Source of the DNA: Nanobdellati archaeon
GTDB taxonomy: Archaea > Aenigmatarchaeota > Aenigmatarchaeia > PWEA01
Length of the DNA: 7,546 nt
Assembly (NCBI GenBank): GCA_022257805.1
Contig: JAKOPB010000019.1
Coordinates: 1-7,546, forward strand
Reading direction: 5' to 3'
The notes under the pieces were generated by a model. It was not told the origin of the DNA and did not search any database. It worked only from the letters and a program-made list of their open reading frames with translations. Position numbers and translations under genes: made by a program. Position 1 is the stretch's first letter. The number at the start of each line of letters is the position of its first letter. Positions 1 through 6,315 of this stretch are shown piece by piece.

Positions 1-75
1 CCCCTCAGACCAATTGATCAGTACAGAAACTATATGCCCGAGCACGGAGATCATATAATGGTCAGGTATGACTGA
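1..75 (+). CDS. C-terminal end of an unidentified plus-strand gene (partial)
   Basis: Frame 1 of the plus strand is open from the window edge for 24 codons and ends at a TGA at 73-75. The residues look like real protein, with a balanced mix of charged and aromatic residues; the end reads YMPEHGDHIMVRYD. The other two plus frames hit stops within this stretch. The minus strand also has a short open frame starting at an ATG near 54, but no Shine-Dalgarno precedes it. I do not recognise the family, and 24 residues are too few to assign one. The stop abuts the alaS stop codon (76-78) with no base between, so the two genes converge. Transcript ends of each would have to lie inside the other gene or use the stop-codon region itself. 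This is inferred from one open frame only. Confidence 0.55.
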   Translation, partial: PLRPIDQYRNYMPEHGDHIMVRYD

Positions 76-2868
76 TTATTTGAGGTCGAAACCTTTAAGG
101 ATACCATCCTCTTTTTTCACTACATTGGCCTCCTTTTTTATCTCATCTTTGATATCGTAGTCTGACTTCTTACCTCTGGAAGCAATAACCGAATTCTTTC
201 CTCGTATTAAAACGGCCCTGTCTTCATGCTTTTCTACTATTTCCTTGGCAGTGCTGATCAGGTGTCCTATATTTTCTACGGGAACCTCCCTCCTTATCAC
301 AGTTTCGTCTGATTCAGCGATCTCCTCCTTTATTTTATCAGTTACAGCACCTTCCAGCCTTTTTATGTCCTTTTCCTCATCCTTCCACTGCCTAAATAGT
401 TCCTTTGGATCCCGGGGTTTTTTGTCGTATACGGGATCATCTCTATCCAGAGCTCCCTTCAACTCTTCTATCCTTGTTCTTCTTTCCTCCCATTCTTTTG
501 AAAACCTTTTGACAACGTCCACAACCTTCTCTTCAGAGACATCAAACACACTGCATATATCTTCAAGGCTGTAATTGTCTATGTCTACTATCTCGCCCAG
601 ATCTTTCTTTATATCTTCACGGAGTTTTCTGTACTCTCTGGCGGCTTCTCCGGATTTGAACTCAAGCCTTATCACCCCGTCCTGTATCTTTGTACTGTTT
701 ACGAGTACGATGTCCTCTACTTCTGACGTGTTGTCTACATGCGTACCTCCACAGGCTTCGACATCCTTTCCGCCTCCTATATTGACTATACGTAGCTCGT
801 TGCCCGGAGGAACACCGCCCTGGTATATTTTGAATCCGTATTTCTTCTCTGCCTCGGACCTCTTCATGACGGTTTTTTTCACATCCAGCCCCCTTTCTAT
901 CCACTTCTTTGCGAGCTCCTCTATCTCGTCTAGTTCCTCGCTGCTGAGATTCTCGTAATGTGTTATGTCAAGCCTGGCCTTGTTTTCAGTTTTCTTGGCA
1001 CCGGCCTGTGAAATATGGCTCCCCAGTACGTCCGCAGCCGCTCCATTTATTATATGTGTAGCAGTATGATGCTGCATGAGCTGCTTTCTTCTTTTCCAGT
1101 CTATTTCACCTTCAACAGTTTCGCCTTTACTGAAGTTTACCTTGCCCATCTTATGGAGGACTATGCCGTCTTCGTTTATACTATCCAAGACCTCTAAGCC
1201 GTTTATACTTCCCAGATCATTCATCTGGCCGCCCTGTGTAGGGTAAAAACATGTTCTGTCCAGAACCACGTATTTATGACCTCCCTTTTCAATTATATCC
1301 ATAACTTCGGCTTCAAAACTTGTTCTCTTTTCGTCTTCGATATACAGTTTCTTCGTCTTTGAAGCTCCTTTGAGGTCAAAGCCCTTCTCCTTCTGCACCT
1401 CTTTCCTCTTTGAATCATGTCTTTCTGATATCTTCGAGTAGAAGTCCTTTGGTCTTTCGACGCCTACATCGAACCTTTCCAGAAGTTCGGGGGAGATTCC
1501 ATGTGTATCGTACAGTTCTATAAGTCTTTCCTCGTCGATGACCTTTTCATCCAGTTCCTTTATGATATTTTCAGCCTTTGCCCTTGCTTCTTCGTACTTC
1601 TTTTCTTCGTGTTCCATTATCCTCTTTGCCTGTTTGATATTTTTCTTCAGCTCAGGAAACAGTTCCTCCAGCTCCTCTGCATGCCACTCCATAACCTCTT
1701 TCAGATCGATGTCCCAGTTGTGTTTGTCGATTATGTCCAGGGCGCGTCTTGCTATAACACGAAGCGAGTGCTTTTCTCCTGTGTTAGAGGGAAGAGCTCC
1801 ATCCACAAAGGCCACAAGCAGAGCCCTACTGTGGTCGGCTATCGAGTATATGTCTGCACTGGTCTGTATCTCACTTTTCAGTTTTTCCTTTTCCACATCC
1901 ATTTCCTCTGCTATCTCCTTCCACCTTGTGTCTATATCGTCTACCTCATCCGCGTTAAGCAGACCTGAGTACGGAAGGAATTCCATCCTGAGTCCTTCAT
2001 CGGTCTTCGCTCCTGTTTTTTTGTACAGTTTATCCACTGTTTCAGGCATGTTTGCCTCGTATGAGGTCTTACTGCCGTTACTTATCCATGCAATTCTTTC
2101 GTGGCCCATGCCCATATCAAGAACCTTAGTTTCAATTTCCGAGTAGCCTTCTTCGGATGGGTCAACCTCGTATGTCATATAAACCTGGTTAAGCAGCTCC
2201 ATGCCACCCACAAAGAACTCCATGCATCCACCGAGGTTGCCTCCCCCCGCCCATGTATCCTCGTGGAGAACAACCTTGTCTATATCTATTCCCATTCCTT
2301 CGACGAGCCAGTCGAGCATGTCTTCAAAATAACCCGCCTGGTCGTATTCCTCCTCCGGCACGAAGGCGTGTTGACCCGTCATTATGAATCCTGTGTAGTG
2401 GCTTCCAGTGATTCCAACGTTGTCTATGTCGTTGAATCGCAGACAGAACTGTGGCACTACAAGTGGGTTTGCAGGCGGATCCACTTCACCGGAAACAACG
2501 TAGGGCTGAAAGTCGTATATGGAGGCCCTGACGAACTCGGTGTCATCCCTCCATCTTGCTAAAACAGGATACCTCCTTATGCTTGTGTAACCTCTTTTTT
2601 CCATAAAGTTCCTGAACTCTGTCCATGCTGTTGTTTGATCTAGAACCTTGTCGGTGGGGGAGTTATCTATGAAGGTGTATCCACCGGAACATTCTGCTTC
2701 GCCGCAGACCTTCCTTTCCTCGTCAACGGACCAGAAATACTTCCCACAATTTTTACATCTGTTTCTCTTGAATCCCCTTTCTTCCATCTTTTTTACAGGA
2801 AAGAACTTTTCGGGCCTGTCTGACGCTTCTTTGAGTATCTGCGCCTTGAGTTCCTCGATTTTCTCCAT
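76..2868 (-). CDS. alaS: Alanyl-tRNA synthetase, archaeal type
   Basis: Cytoplasmic class II synthetase that joins alanine to tRNA-Ala with ATP and clears mischarged Ser/Gly. Counting from the ATG at 2868 (930 aa, near the usual archaeal length), an archaeal-type zinc ribbon has cysteines at about 38, 41, 55 and 60. The catalytic core lies at roughly 65-260 and includes FNDIDNVGITGSHYTGF. A helical tRNA-binding part follows, with a charged coiled stretch at about 400-450. The editing domain carries HHTATH (His601, His605) and CGGTH (Cys706, His710), the four metal ligands of the family. The C-terminal part ends LKGFDLK and lacks the glycine-rich motif usual at the end of archaeal C-Ala. A TTG nine bases upstream would add Met-Val-Thr; I prefer the ATG. 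No clear Shine-Dalgarno precedes either start, unlike the neighbours, which suggests a nearly leaderless message. It lies 48 bases after rpl12. Confidence 0.96.
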   Translation of the reverse strand: MEKIEELKAQILKEASDRPEKFFPVKKMEERGFKRNRCKNCGKYFWSVDEERKVCGEAECSGGYTFIDNSPTDKVLDQTTAWTEFRNFMEKRGYTSIRRYPVLARWRDDTEFVRASIYDFQPYVVSGEVDPPANPLVVPQFCLRFNDIDNVGITGSHYTGFIMTGQHAFVPEEEYDQAGYFEDMLDWLVEGMGIDIDKVVLHEDTWAGGGNLGGCMEFFVGGMELLNQVYMTYEVDPSEEGYSEIETKVLDMGMGHERIAWISNGSKTSYEANMPETVDKLYKKTGAKTDEGLRMEFLPYSGLLNADEVDDIDTRWKEIAEEMDVEKEKLKSEIQTSADIYSIADHSRALLVAFVDGALPSNTGEKHSLRVIARRALDIIDKHNWDIDLKEVMEWHAEELEELFPELKKNIKQAKRIMEHEEKKYEEARAKAENIIKELDEKVIDEERLIELYDTHGISPELLERFDVGVERPKDFYSKISERHDSKRKEVQKEKGFDLKGASKTKKLYIEDEKRTSFEAEVMDIIEKGGHKYVVLDRTCFYPTQGGQMNDLGSINGLEVLDSINEDGIVLHKMGKVNFSKGETVEGEIDWKRRKQLMQHHTATHIINGAAADVLGSHISQAGAKKTENKARLDITHYENLSSEELDEIEELAKKWIERGLDVKKTVMKRSEAEKKYGFKIYQGGVPPGNELRIVNIGGGKDVEACGGTHVDNTSEVEDIVLVNSTKIQDGVIRLEFKSGEAAREYRKLREDIKKDLGEIVDIDNYSLEDICSVFDVSEEKVVDVVKRFSKEWEERRTRIEELKGALDRDDPVYDKKPRDPKELFRQWKDEEKDIKRLEGAVTDKIKEEIAESDETVIRREVPVENIGHLISTAKEIVEKHEDRAVLIRGKNSVIASRGKKSDYDIKDEIKKEANVVKKEDGILKGFDLK

Positions 2869-2896
2869 GGTAACCAACTATAATTACAAATAAGAG

Positions 2897-2905
2897 AAAA
2901 ATAAA
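2897..2905 (-). promoter_or_regulatory. Possible TATA-like box for alaS, or T-rich terminator of the stalk operon
   Basis: Read on the minus strand, the rpl12-alaS gap contains TTTATTTTT followed by a further pyrimidine/T-rich stretch to about 2887. Placing a start site about 26 bases downstream of the box centre gives roughly 2875, seven bases before the alaS ATG. That fits a nearly leaderless transcript and the missing Shine-Dalgarno. The same T-rich run could equally act as an archaeal oligo-T terminator for the ribosomal operon; both roles may coexist. The match to the TATA consensus is only fair. Confidence 0.35.
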
Positions 2906-2916
2906 CGTTCTGGTTT

Positions 2917-3231
2917 TTATTCTCCGAACAGGCTACCAAGTCCTTCTGCCGCTTCCTCTTCTCCTTCTTCGTCGTCTTCCTCTTCCTCTGCTTCCTCCTC
3001 TTCGGGCTCTTCTTCTTCGCTTGGTGCTGGTGCTGGTGCAGCGCCTCCCGTCGGGACAGCGGCGCTCTCAATAGCTTCTTCTATGTCTACGTTTTCCAGT
3101 GCAGCTATCAGGGATTTAACCCTTGATTCGTCGACGTCTACGCCTGCTGCTTCTAAAACTTCTGTGACATTTTCTTCTGTGATCTCCTTACCTGCAGAGT
3201 GAAGAAGCATAGCGGACTGTATATACTCCAT
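2917..3231 (-). CDS. rpl12: Ribosomal stalk protein P1 (archaeal L12)
   Basis: Archaeal P1/L12, 104 aa, the usual size. Dimers bind the helical spine of P0 and recruit elongation factors to the ribosome. Residues 1-58 are the helical dimerisation/P0-binding domain, beginning [17 protein letters not shown]. An Ala/Pro/Gly hinge (about 59-70) follows, then a Glu/Asp-rich stretch (about 71-94). The factor-binding tail is EGLGSLFG plus one extra Glu at the very end. The ATG is separated from the rpl10 stop by one base. A strong GGAGGTG lies seven bases upstream, inside the last codons of rpl10, so translation is probably coupled. The acidic tract gives a pyrimidine-rich run on the plus strand at about 2950-3025. 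Confidence 0.97.
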   Translation of the reverse strand: MEYIQSAMLLHSAGKEITEENVTEVLEAAGVDVDESRVKSLIAALENVDIEEAIESAAVPTGGAAPAPAPSEEEEPEEEEAEEEEDDEEGEEEAAEGLGSLFGE

Positions 3232-3232
3232 T

Positions 3233-4075
3233 TTATGACACCTCCTCTACCTTTGATTCAACGTTTTTTGCCTTCAAACTGTTTATCCTTAATAGTTCCT
3301 CTATGGTTTGTTCCGTAGGGAACTCGCTCTCCATGGCAACCGATAGGCCTTCATTCCAGGCCTTAGCGACCAAAAGCTCAATGTTTTCTTCTGTAACATA
3401 ACCTGCATTTATTGACAGGTTAAGTGCTCTCTGGTAAGATGCCTTTACGTCTTCCCTGTAACCTTCGTAGTCGATATCCAGATCCTCTGGTTCGAAAACA
3501 TGACCATCCTCCCAGACAGCCTTTAGACTTAAGCCTATCTCCATTGGTTCAAGTCCGAGCATTTTTAGGGCCTCTGCAATTTCATGTGTTATCTCCTCAC
3601 CTTCCTCAACAACCTTACTTTCATCTGCGACGTATATTTCACCGTCCTCTATGGACGTCCTGATACCTGCGTTTTGAAGTTTTCCTATCGCAGGCCCCGG
3701 ATCAATTCCTGTACCGCCCTCTGGAATTACAATATCGTTGGGAGCTATGTCACCTGCTCTTGCAGGTGCCGAGCTCTTGTTTTCCTGTAGATATGAATAA
3801 AGTCTGAAGGGGTTCATGTCGGTGAATATGAAGGCCGTTTCGCCTATAAGATAGTCCTTGAGTTCTTCTACGTCCTTCTCTTTGACATCGTCCATAGCCC
3901 TCTTTATCAGGGTTTTTCTGGACATCCTTATTTTTGCCTTTCCGTGAAGTTCCTTTCTTATGTCCTGTAGTTGTGGGCCAGGAATACTGTGCATATTTGT
4001 AATTCCTATAACAGGATTGTTCTCCAGAAGATTCTTGACCTCCTTTACCTCTTTCTTTTTCCATTCTCTGACCAT
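3233..4075 (-). CDS. rpl10: Ribosomal protein uL10 / P0, short form without acidic tail
   Basis: P0 anchors the stalk to 23S rRNA, next to L11, and carries P1 dimers on a C-terminal helical spine. The N-terminal rRNA-binding domain includes [20 protein letters not shown] (21-40) and [10 protein letters not shown] (52-61). The inserted archaeal/eukaryotic domain spans about 105-185. Spine helices are visible as [15 protein letters not shown] (212-226), [20 protein letters not shown] (231-250) and [15 protein letters not shown] (257-271). The protein stops at 280 aa with KVEEVS. Many archaeal P0 proteins are over 300 aa and end in an acidic stretch plus a GLGxLFG-like tail; both are absent here. 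The stop is a clean TAA followed at once by rpl12, so this is not an obvious frameshift. The ATG shares one base with the rpl1 stop (TAATG). Confidence 0.96.
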   Translation of the reverse strand: MVREWKKKEVKEVKNLLENNPVIGITNMHSIPGPQLQDIRKELHGKAKIRMSRKTLIKRAMDDVKEKDVEELKDYLIGETAFIFTDMNPFRLYSYLQENKSSAPARAGDIAPNDIVIPEGGTGIDPGPAIGKLQNAGIRTSIEDGEIYVADESKVVEEGEEITHEIAEALKMLGLEPMEIGLSLKAVWEDGHVFEPEDLDIDYEGYREDVKASYQRALNLSINAGYVTEENIELLVAKAWNEGLSVAMESEFPTEQTIEELLRINSLKAKNVESKVEEVS

Positions 4076-4710
4076 TATATCAGCCTCACGGGACTTGACA
4101 TTGTGAGCTTAATGTACGCAGAGTCTATCTGCTGTGGTCCCTTTGGAAGATTGGACTCCATTTCTTGAATAACGGCCTCGACGTTTCCGCCTATCATCTC
4201 TGCTTCCATGTCCTCGGTTCCTACAGGGAAATGGAGCGTCGGATCCTCTTTGATTTTGATAGTCAGGGTATCTCCACTCTTTTTCATCATCCCTTCCAGA
4301 TCTGCATCCGGTGGAAAGGCCTTTGGCATCTTTCCCCTGGGACCCAGAACAGGTCCAAGTATCTTTCCTATCTTTGGCATGAGTGGTGCTTCACCGAGAA
4401 AGTAGTCGTTTTCTTCAGCTATCTTTTTTGCTTCGTCCTTTTTGCCTTCCAGGTCCTCCAAGTCGTCCTTAGTTATGAGGTTAACATCGAGATTTTTGGC
4501 CTCTGTTATTTTTGCATCTGTTATAACGCAGACCTGTCTTTCCTTGCCTCTTCCATGTGGAAGTACAACTTCTGTGGAAAACCTGTTTTCCGGATCTGAC
4601 AGTTCTATGTCTCCTAGATTGATTACAAGATCGACGGTCTGAAGGAAGTTCCTTTCCTTACTTTCTTCCTTAAGTTCTTCTACCTTTTCAACAATATCTT
4701 CCTTTGCCAT
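4075..4710 (-). CDS. rpl1: Ribosomal protein uL1
   Basis: Protein of the mobile L1 stalk at the ribosomal E site, where it helps release deacylated tRNA. It has 211 aa, the normal archaeal length. The family signature is clear around residues 111-132 (GKILGPVLGPRGKMPKAF), and VVLPHGRGK lies at 48-56. The C-terminus (PQQIDSAYIKLTMSSPVRLI) is typical. The ATG at 4710 follows a strong GGAGGTG at 4722-4716 with a five-base spacer. A hairpin lies immediately upstream and touches this ribosome site. In Methanococcus and Halobacterium, L1 represses the L1-L10-L12 message by binding an rRNA-like structure near the start, so similar self-regulation is plausible here but inferred. The stop overlaps the rpl10 start by one base. 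Confidence 0.97.
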   Translation of the reverse strand: MAKEDIVEKVEELKEESKERNFLQTVDLVINLGDIELSDPENRFSTEVVLPHGRGKERQVCVITDAKITEAKNLDVNLITKDDLEDLEGKKDEAKKIAEENDYFLGEAPLMPKIGKILGPVLGPRGKMPKAFPPDADLEGMMKKSGDTLTIKIKEDPTLHFPVGTEDMEAEMIGGNVEAVIQEMESNLPKGPQQIDSAYIKLTMSSPVRLI

Positions 4711-4721
4711 ACTTTCACCTC

Positions 4722-4743
4722 CTACCGCCAGAATCGACGGTAG
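4722..4743 (-). promoter_or_regulatory. Leader hairpin abutting the rpl1 ribosome binding site; candidate L1 autoregulatory element
   Basis: On the transcribed strand, CTACCG (4743-4738) pairs perfectly with CGGTAG (4727-4722). A G-U and a C-G pair can extend the stem inward, leaving a six-base loop. The last stem base is also the first G of the GGAGGTG Shine-Dalgarno, so folding could limit ribosome access. An alternative five-pair helix uses ACCGC at 4751-4747 with GCGGT at 4728-4724 and would exclude the first. No U-run follows, which argues against a terminator. I cannot match the loop with certainty to the 23S helix 77 L1 site. Confidence 0.5.
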
Positions 4744-4774
4744 TAAGCGGTTGAAGACTCACTCTTGTTTAAAC

Positions 4775-4782
4775 TATTTAAA
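4775..4782 (-). promoter_or_regulatory. TATA-like box for an rpl1-rpl10-rpl12 transcript
   Basis: TTTAAATA on the minus strand starts two bases after the rpl11 stop. A start site about 26 bases from its centre would fall near 4752, giving a leader of about 42 bases that contains the hairpin and the Shine-Dalgarno. The 73-base gap here contrasts with the very tight spacing of the genes on both sides. Separate L11 and L1-L10-L12 transcripts are known in Halobacterium. The purine-rich BRE element upstream is weak. Confidence 0.5.
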
Positions 4783-4783
4783 T

Positions 4784-5557
4784 CTAAGCCTCTTCCCCTA
4801 CTTCCTCTTCTTCGGCACCTTCCTCTCCTTCCTCCTCTTCCTCTTCGGGGAGATAATCTACTATTATCTCGTAGGGTATATCCTCTGCCTCCATGCGGCT
4901 TACCTTCTCTTTTCTGGTCAATTCCTCTCCTTCTTCCATTTCTGCTTCTTCTGCCTCCAGTTGTTTGAGTATCTGTTCCGCCTTCTCTCTGAACTCTTCC
5001 TCCCTCTCTTCCATCTGTTCCTGGAGCTCCTCCCTCTTCTTCCTTATCTCCTCCTTTTCCTCCTCTGTAAGTTCGGTCTTCTCGTTCTCAATTTCCTCGT
5101 CATACTTACCTTCGTCTATCTCCTTTAGAACTTCTTTGGGGTCCTTGTCTTCTACCAGGACACCGGAAGAAACACAGGAAGCAACCACTTGCTTTACGGC
5201 AGACCTGAGCTCCGAGCAGTTTAGATCAGGAAGCTTGGATTTAGCTATCTTTATACACTGTTCTATGAAAAGGTCTGCGACCTTCTCCTTTTTTGGATGG
5301 GCCGATAAAGTATCCAACTCGACCTCTTTTTTTATCATTGCTGCGGTTGGTGGAGTCCCGACTTCTATCTCGAAATCCTTTGTATCTTCGTCTACCTTTA
5401 CGGTAACGGGTATTTCCATACCTTCAAAGCTCTTGGTCTTTTCGTTTATTTTTGAAACAACTTCACCTATGTTTACACCCAGTGGACCCAGTTGTGGTCC
5501 TAACGGAGGTCCTGCAGACACGTCTCCTGCATCAACCAAAGCGTTTATCTCGGCCAT
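4784..5557 (-). CDS. rpl11: Ribosomal protein uL11 with a ~100-residue C-terminal extension
   Basis: L11 binds the GTPase-centre rRNA at the base of the P0-P1 stalk. Residues 1-155 are the complete two-domain protein. The N-terminal domain includes GPPLGPQLGPLGVNIGEVV (16-34), and the rRNA-binding domain runs to KDPKEVLKEIDEGKYDEE. Archaeal L11 usually ends near here, at about 160 aa, but this one continues to 257. The extension has three parts: a charged likely coiled coil (about 158-212), a short island with hydrophobic residues (about 213-237, DIPYEIIVDYLP), and a nearly pure Glu/Gly/Ala tail (238-257). It reads through in frame, with no frameshift sign, to a TAG at 4784. The tail resembles the acidic part of P1 but has no GLGSLFG. 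The ATG lies three bases after the spt5 stop, with AGGTGA as ribosome site. Core identity is very secure; the role of the extension is unknown. Confidence 0.96.
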   Translation of the reverse strand: MAEINALVDAGDVSAGPPLGPQLGPLGVNIGEVVSKINEKTKSFEGMEIPVTVKVDEDTKDFEIEVGTPPTAAMIKKEVELDTLSAHPKKEKVADLFIEQCIKIAKSKLPDLNCSELRSAVKQVVASCVSSGVLVEDKDPKEVLKEIDEGKYDEEIENEKTELTEEEKEEIRKKREELQEQMEEREEEFREKAEQILKQLEAEEAEMEEGEELTRKEKVSRMEAEDIPYEIIVDYLPEEEEEEGEEGAEEEEVGEEA

Positions 5558-5560
5558 ATT

Positions 5561-6004
5561 CTATTCACCTACACTTTCCTTTATTTTTACAGATCCTACA
5601 CCAACAGTAACCGGTATAGGTACCGTAGCTTCCAAGAGCTCAAGAGTGACCTCGGAGTTTGCCTCGTCCACCCTCGTAACTTTACCTTTCTCACCTTTAA
5701 ATGGTCCGCCCACGACCTCAACTATATCGCCTCTCTCAACCTCGATCTCTATCTCCTTCGATTCAAGGAACTGGCTTATTTCGTCGATATCAACATCGTC
5801 GGATATTATTCCCTTTGCATGTCTTACGTTTCTGACCACCTTTCTTATATCCTTTCCGCTTCCCTCCAGTACAACGTAACCGTCCAGTTCTCCTGGGTGC
5901 ACCATGGCCTTTATGTCGTACCCCTCGGAGTTTATCCTTTCTCTTATATCCTTCATTACGGTAACTTCCCGTCCTATCGTGGTCTTAAGTGTCAGTAAAG
6001 TCAT
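5561..6004 (-). CDS. spt5: Transcription elongation factor Spt5 (archaeal NusG homologue)
   Basis: With Spt4, Spt5 binds the RNA polymerase clamp, closes it over the DNA and keeps the polymerase processive; it can also contact the ribosome. It has 147 aa, the normal archaeal length. The NGN domain spans about 1-82, starting LKTTIGREVTVMKDI and containing GYVVLEGSGKDIRKVVRNVRH (42-62). The KOW domain spans about 91-142, with the motif GDIVEVVGGPFKGEKGKV (92-109). The ATG lies four bases after the secE stop, and the GGGTGA that can serve as ribosome site includes that stop codon, so secE and spt5 are probably translationally coupled. It lies between secE and rpl11, as in many Euryarchaeota. Confidence 0.97.
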   Translation of the reverse strand: MTLLTLKTTIGREVTVMKDIRERINSEGYDIKAMVHPGELDGYVVLEGSGKDIRKVVRNVRHAKGIISDDVDIDEISQFLESKEIEIEVERGDIVEVVGGPFKGEKGKVTRVDEANSEVTLELLEATVPIPVTVGVGSVKIKESVGE

Positions 6005-6008
6005 TTTT

Positions 6009-6182
6009 TCACCCTATAGCACCTGGAAGCTGAAACGCCATGAATATTGCAAATCCTATGGCCCCTATTAAAAGTATCCCTATTGCTGTGACCTTTGCCG
6101 TCTGGAAAAACTCCTCTTTTTTCGGCTTCGTGGCCACCTTCAATACTCTCTTGCAGCTTTTCAGGAAAGATTTTATCGACAT
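6009..6182 (-). CDS. secE: Preprotein translocase subunit SecE (Sec61-gamma)
   Basis: Small membrane subunit that clamps the SecY channel. It has 57 aa from the ATG at 6182, the usual archaeal size. A basic amphipathic helix (about 1-27, MSIKSFLKSCKRVLKVATKP) lies on the cytoplasmic face. One membrane span follows (about 30-50, TAIGILLIGAIGFAIFMAF). The frame stays open upstream and could start as far as 6323, but those extra residues cover the ftsZ terminator and promoter region and look non-coding. GTGAG lies about eight bases before the chosen ATG. It heads the secE-spt5-rpl11 run. Identification rests on size, topology and its place before spt5. Confidence 0.9.
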   Translation of the reverse strand: MSIKSFLKSCKRVLKVATKPKKEEFFQTAKVTAIGILLIGAIGFAIFMAFQLPGAIG

Positions 6183-6251
6183 ACTAATCTCACGTCCATT
6201 TCTTAATATCCCCGAACCTTTAAAAAATTGTCTATTGTTAAGGACCTGTGT

Positions 6252-6259
6252 TTTATAAA
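6252..6259 (-). promoter_or_regulatory. TATA-like box for the secE-spt5-rpl11 transcript
   Basis: TTTATAAA on the minus strand is a good archaeal TATA-box match. A start site about 26 bases from its centre would fall near 6229, giving a leader of about 47 bases before secE. A weaker AT-rich site (TTTTTTAAA, about 6228-6220) could serve instead and would give a leader of about 15 bases. The box sits inside the T-rich part of the ftsZ terminator. Confidence 0.45.
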
Positions 6260-6294
6260 TAAAAATAAATAGAGGGAAGGAGTTTTTACCTTCC
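6256..6294 (-). terminator. Hairpin and T-rich tract ending ftsZ transcription
   Basis: About 20 bases after the ftsZ stop, GGAAGG (6294-6289) and CCTTCC (6280-6275) form a six-pair stem with an eight-base loop. A long T-rich tract follows on the same strand (ATTTATTTTTATTTAT, about 6271-6256). Archaeal termination depends mainly on the T-tract, so this is a credible end for ftsZ. A second CCTTCC just after the ftsZ stop can pair with the same GGAAGG, giving a competing fold. Confidence 0.5.
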
Positions 6295-6315
6295 AATACC
6301 CCACAACCGGAAGGA

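Noticed and set aside
19..54. Minus-strand open frame starting at about 54 as a gene downstream of alaS
   Set aside because: No ribosome site before its ATG, and the plus-strand frame across the same bases looks more like real protein.
1538..2146. Plus-strand open frame of about 200 codons opposite alaS
   Set aside because: Ser-rich shadow of the alaS coding strand, with no matching motif or ribosome site.
2869..2877. TTG start for alaS three codons upstream
   Set aside because: Rarer start codon, no ribosome site in front, and the ATG gives a normal AlaRS N-terminus.
4790..4860. Pyrimidine-rich tract as a repeat or triplex-forming element
   Set aside because: Explained by the poly-Glu codons of the L11 tail; the P1 tail gives a similar tract near 2950-3025.
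4893..5879. Long plus-strand open frame (328 codons) opposite rpl11 and spt5
   Set aside because: It is antisense to two securely identified genes and its Ser/Phe-rich product is what the complement of Glu/Lys-rich coding yields.
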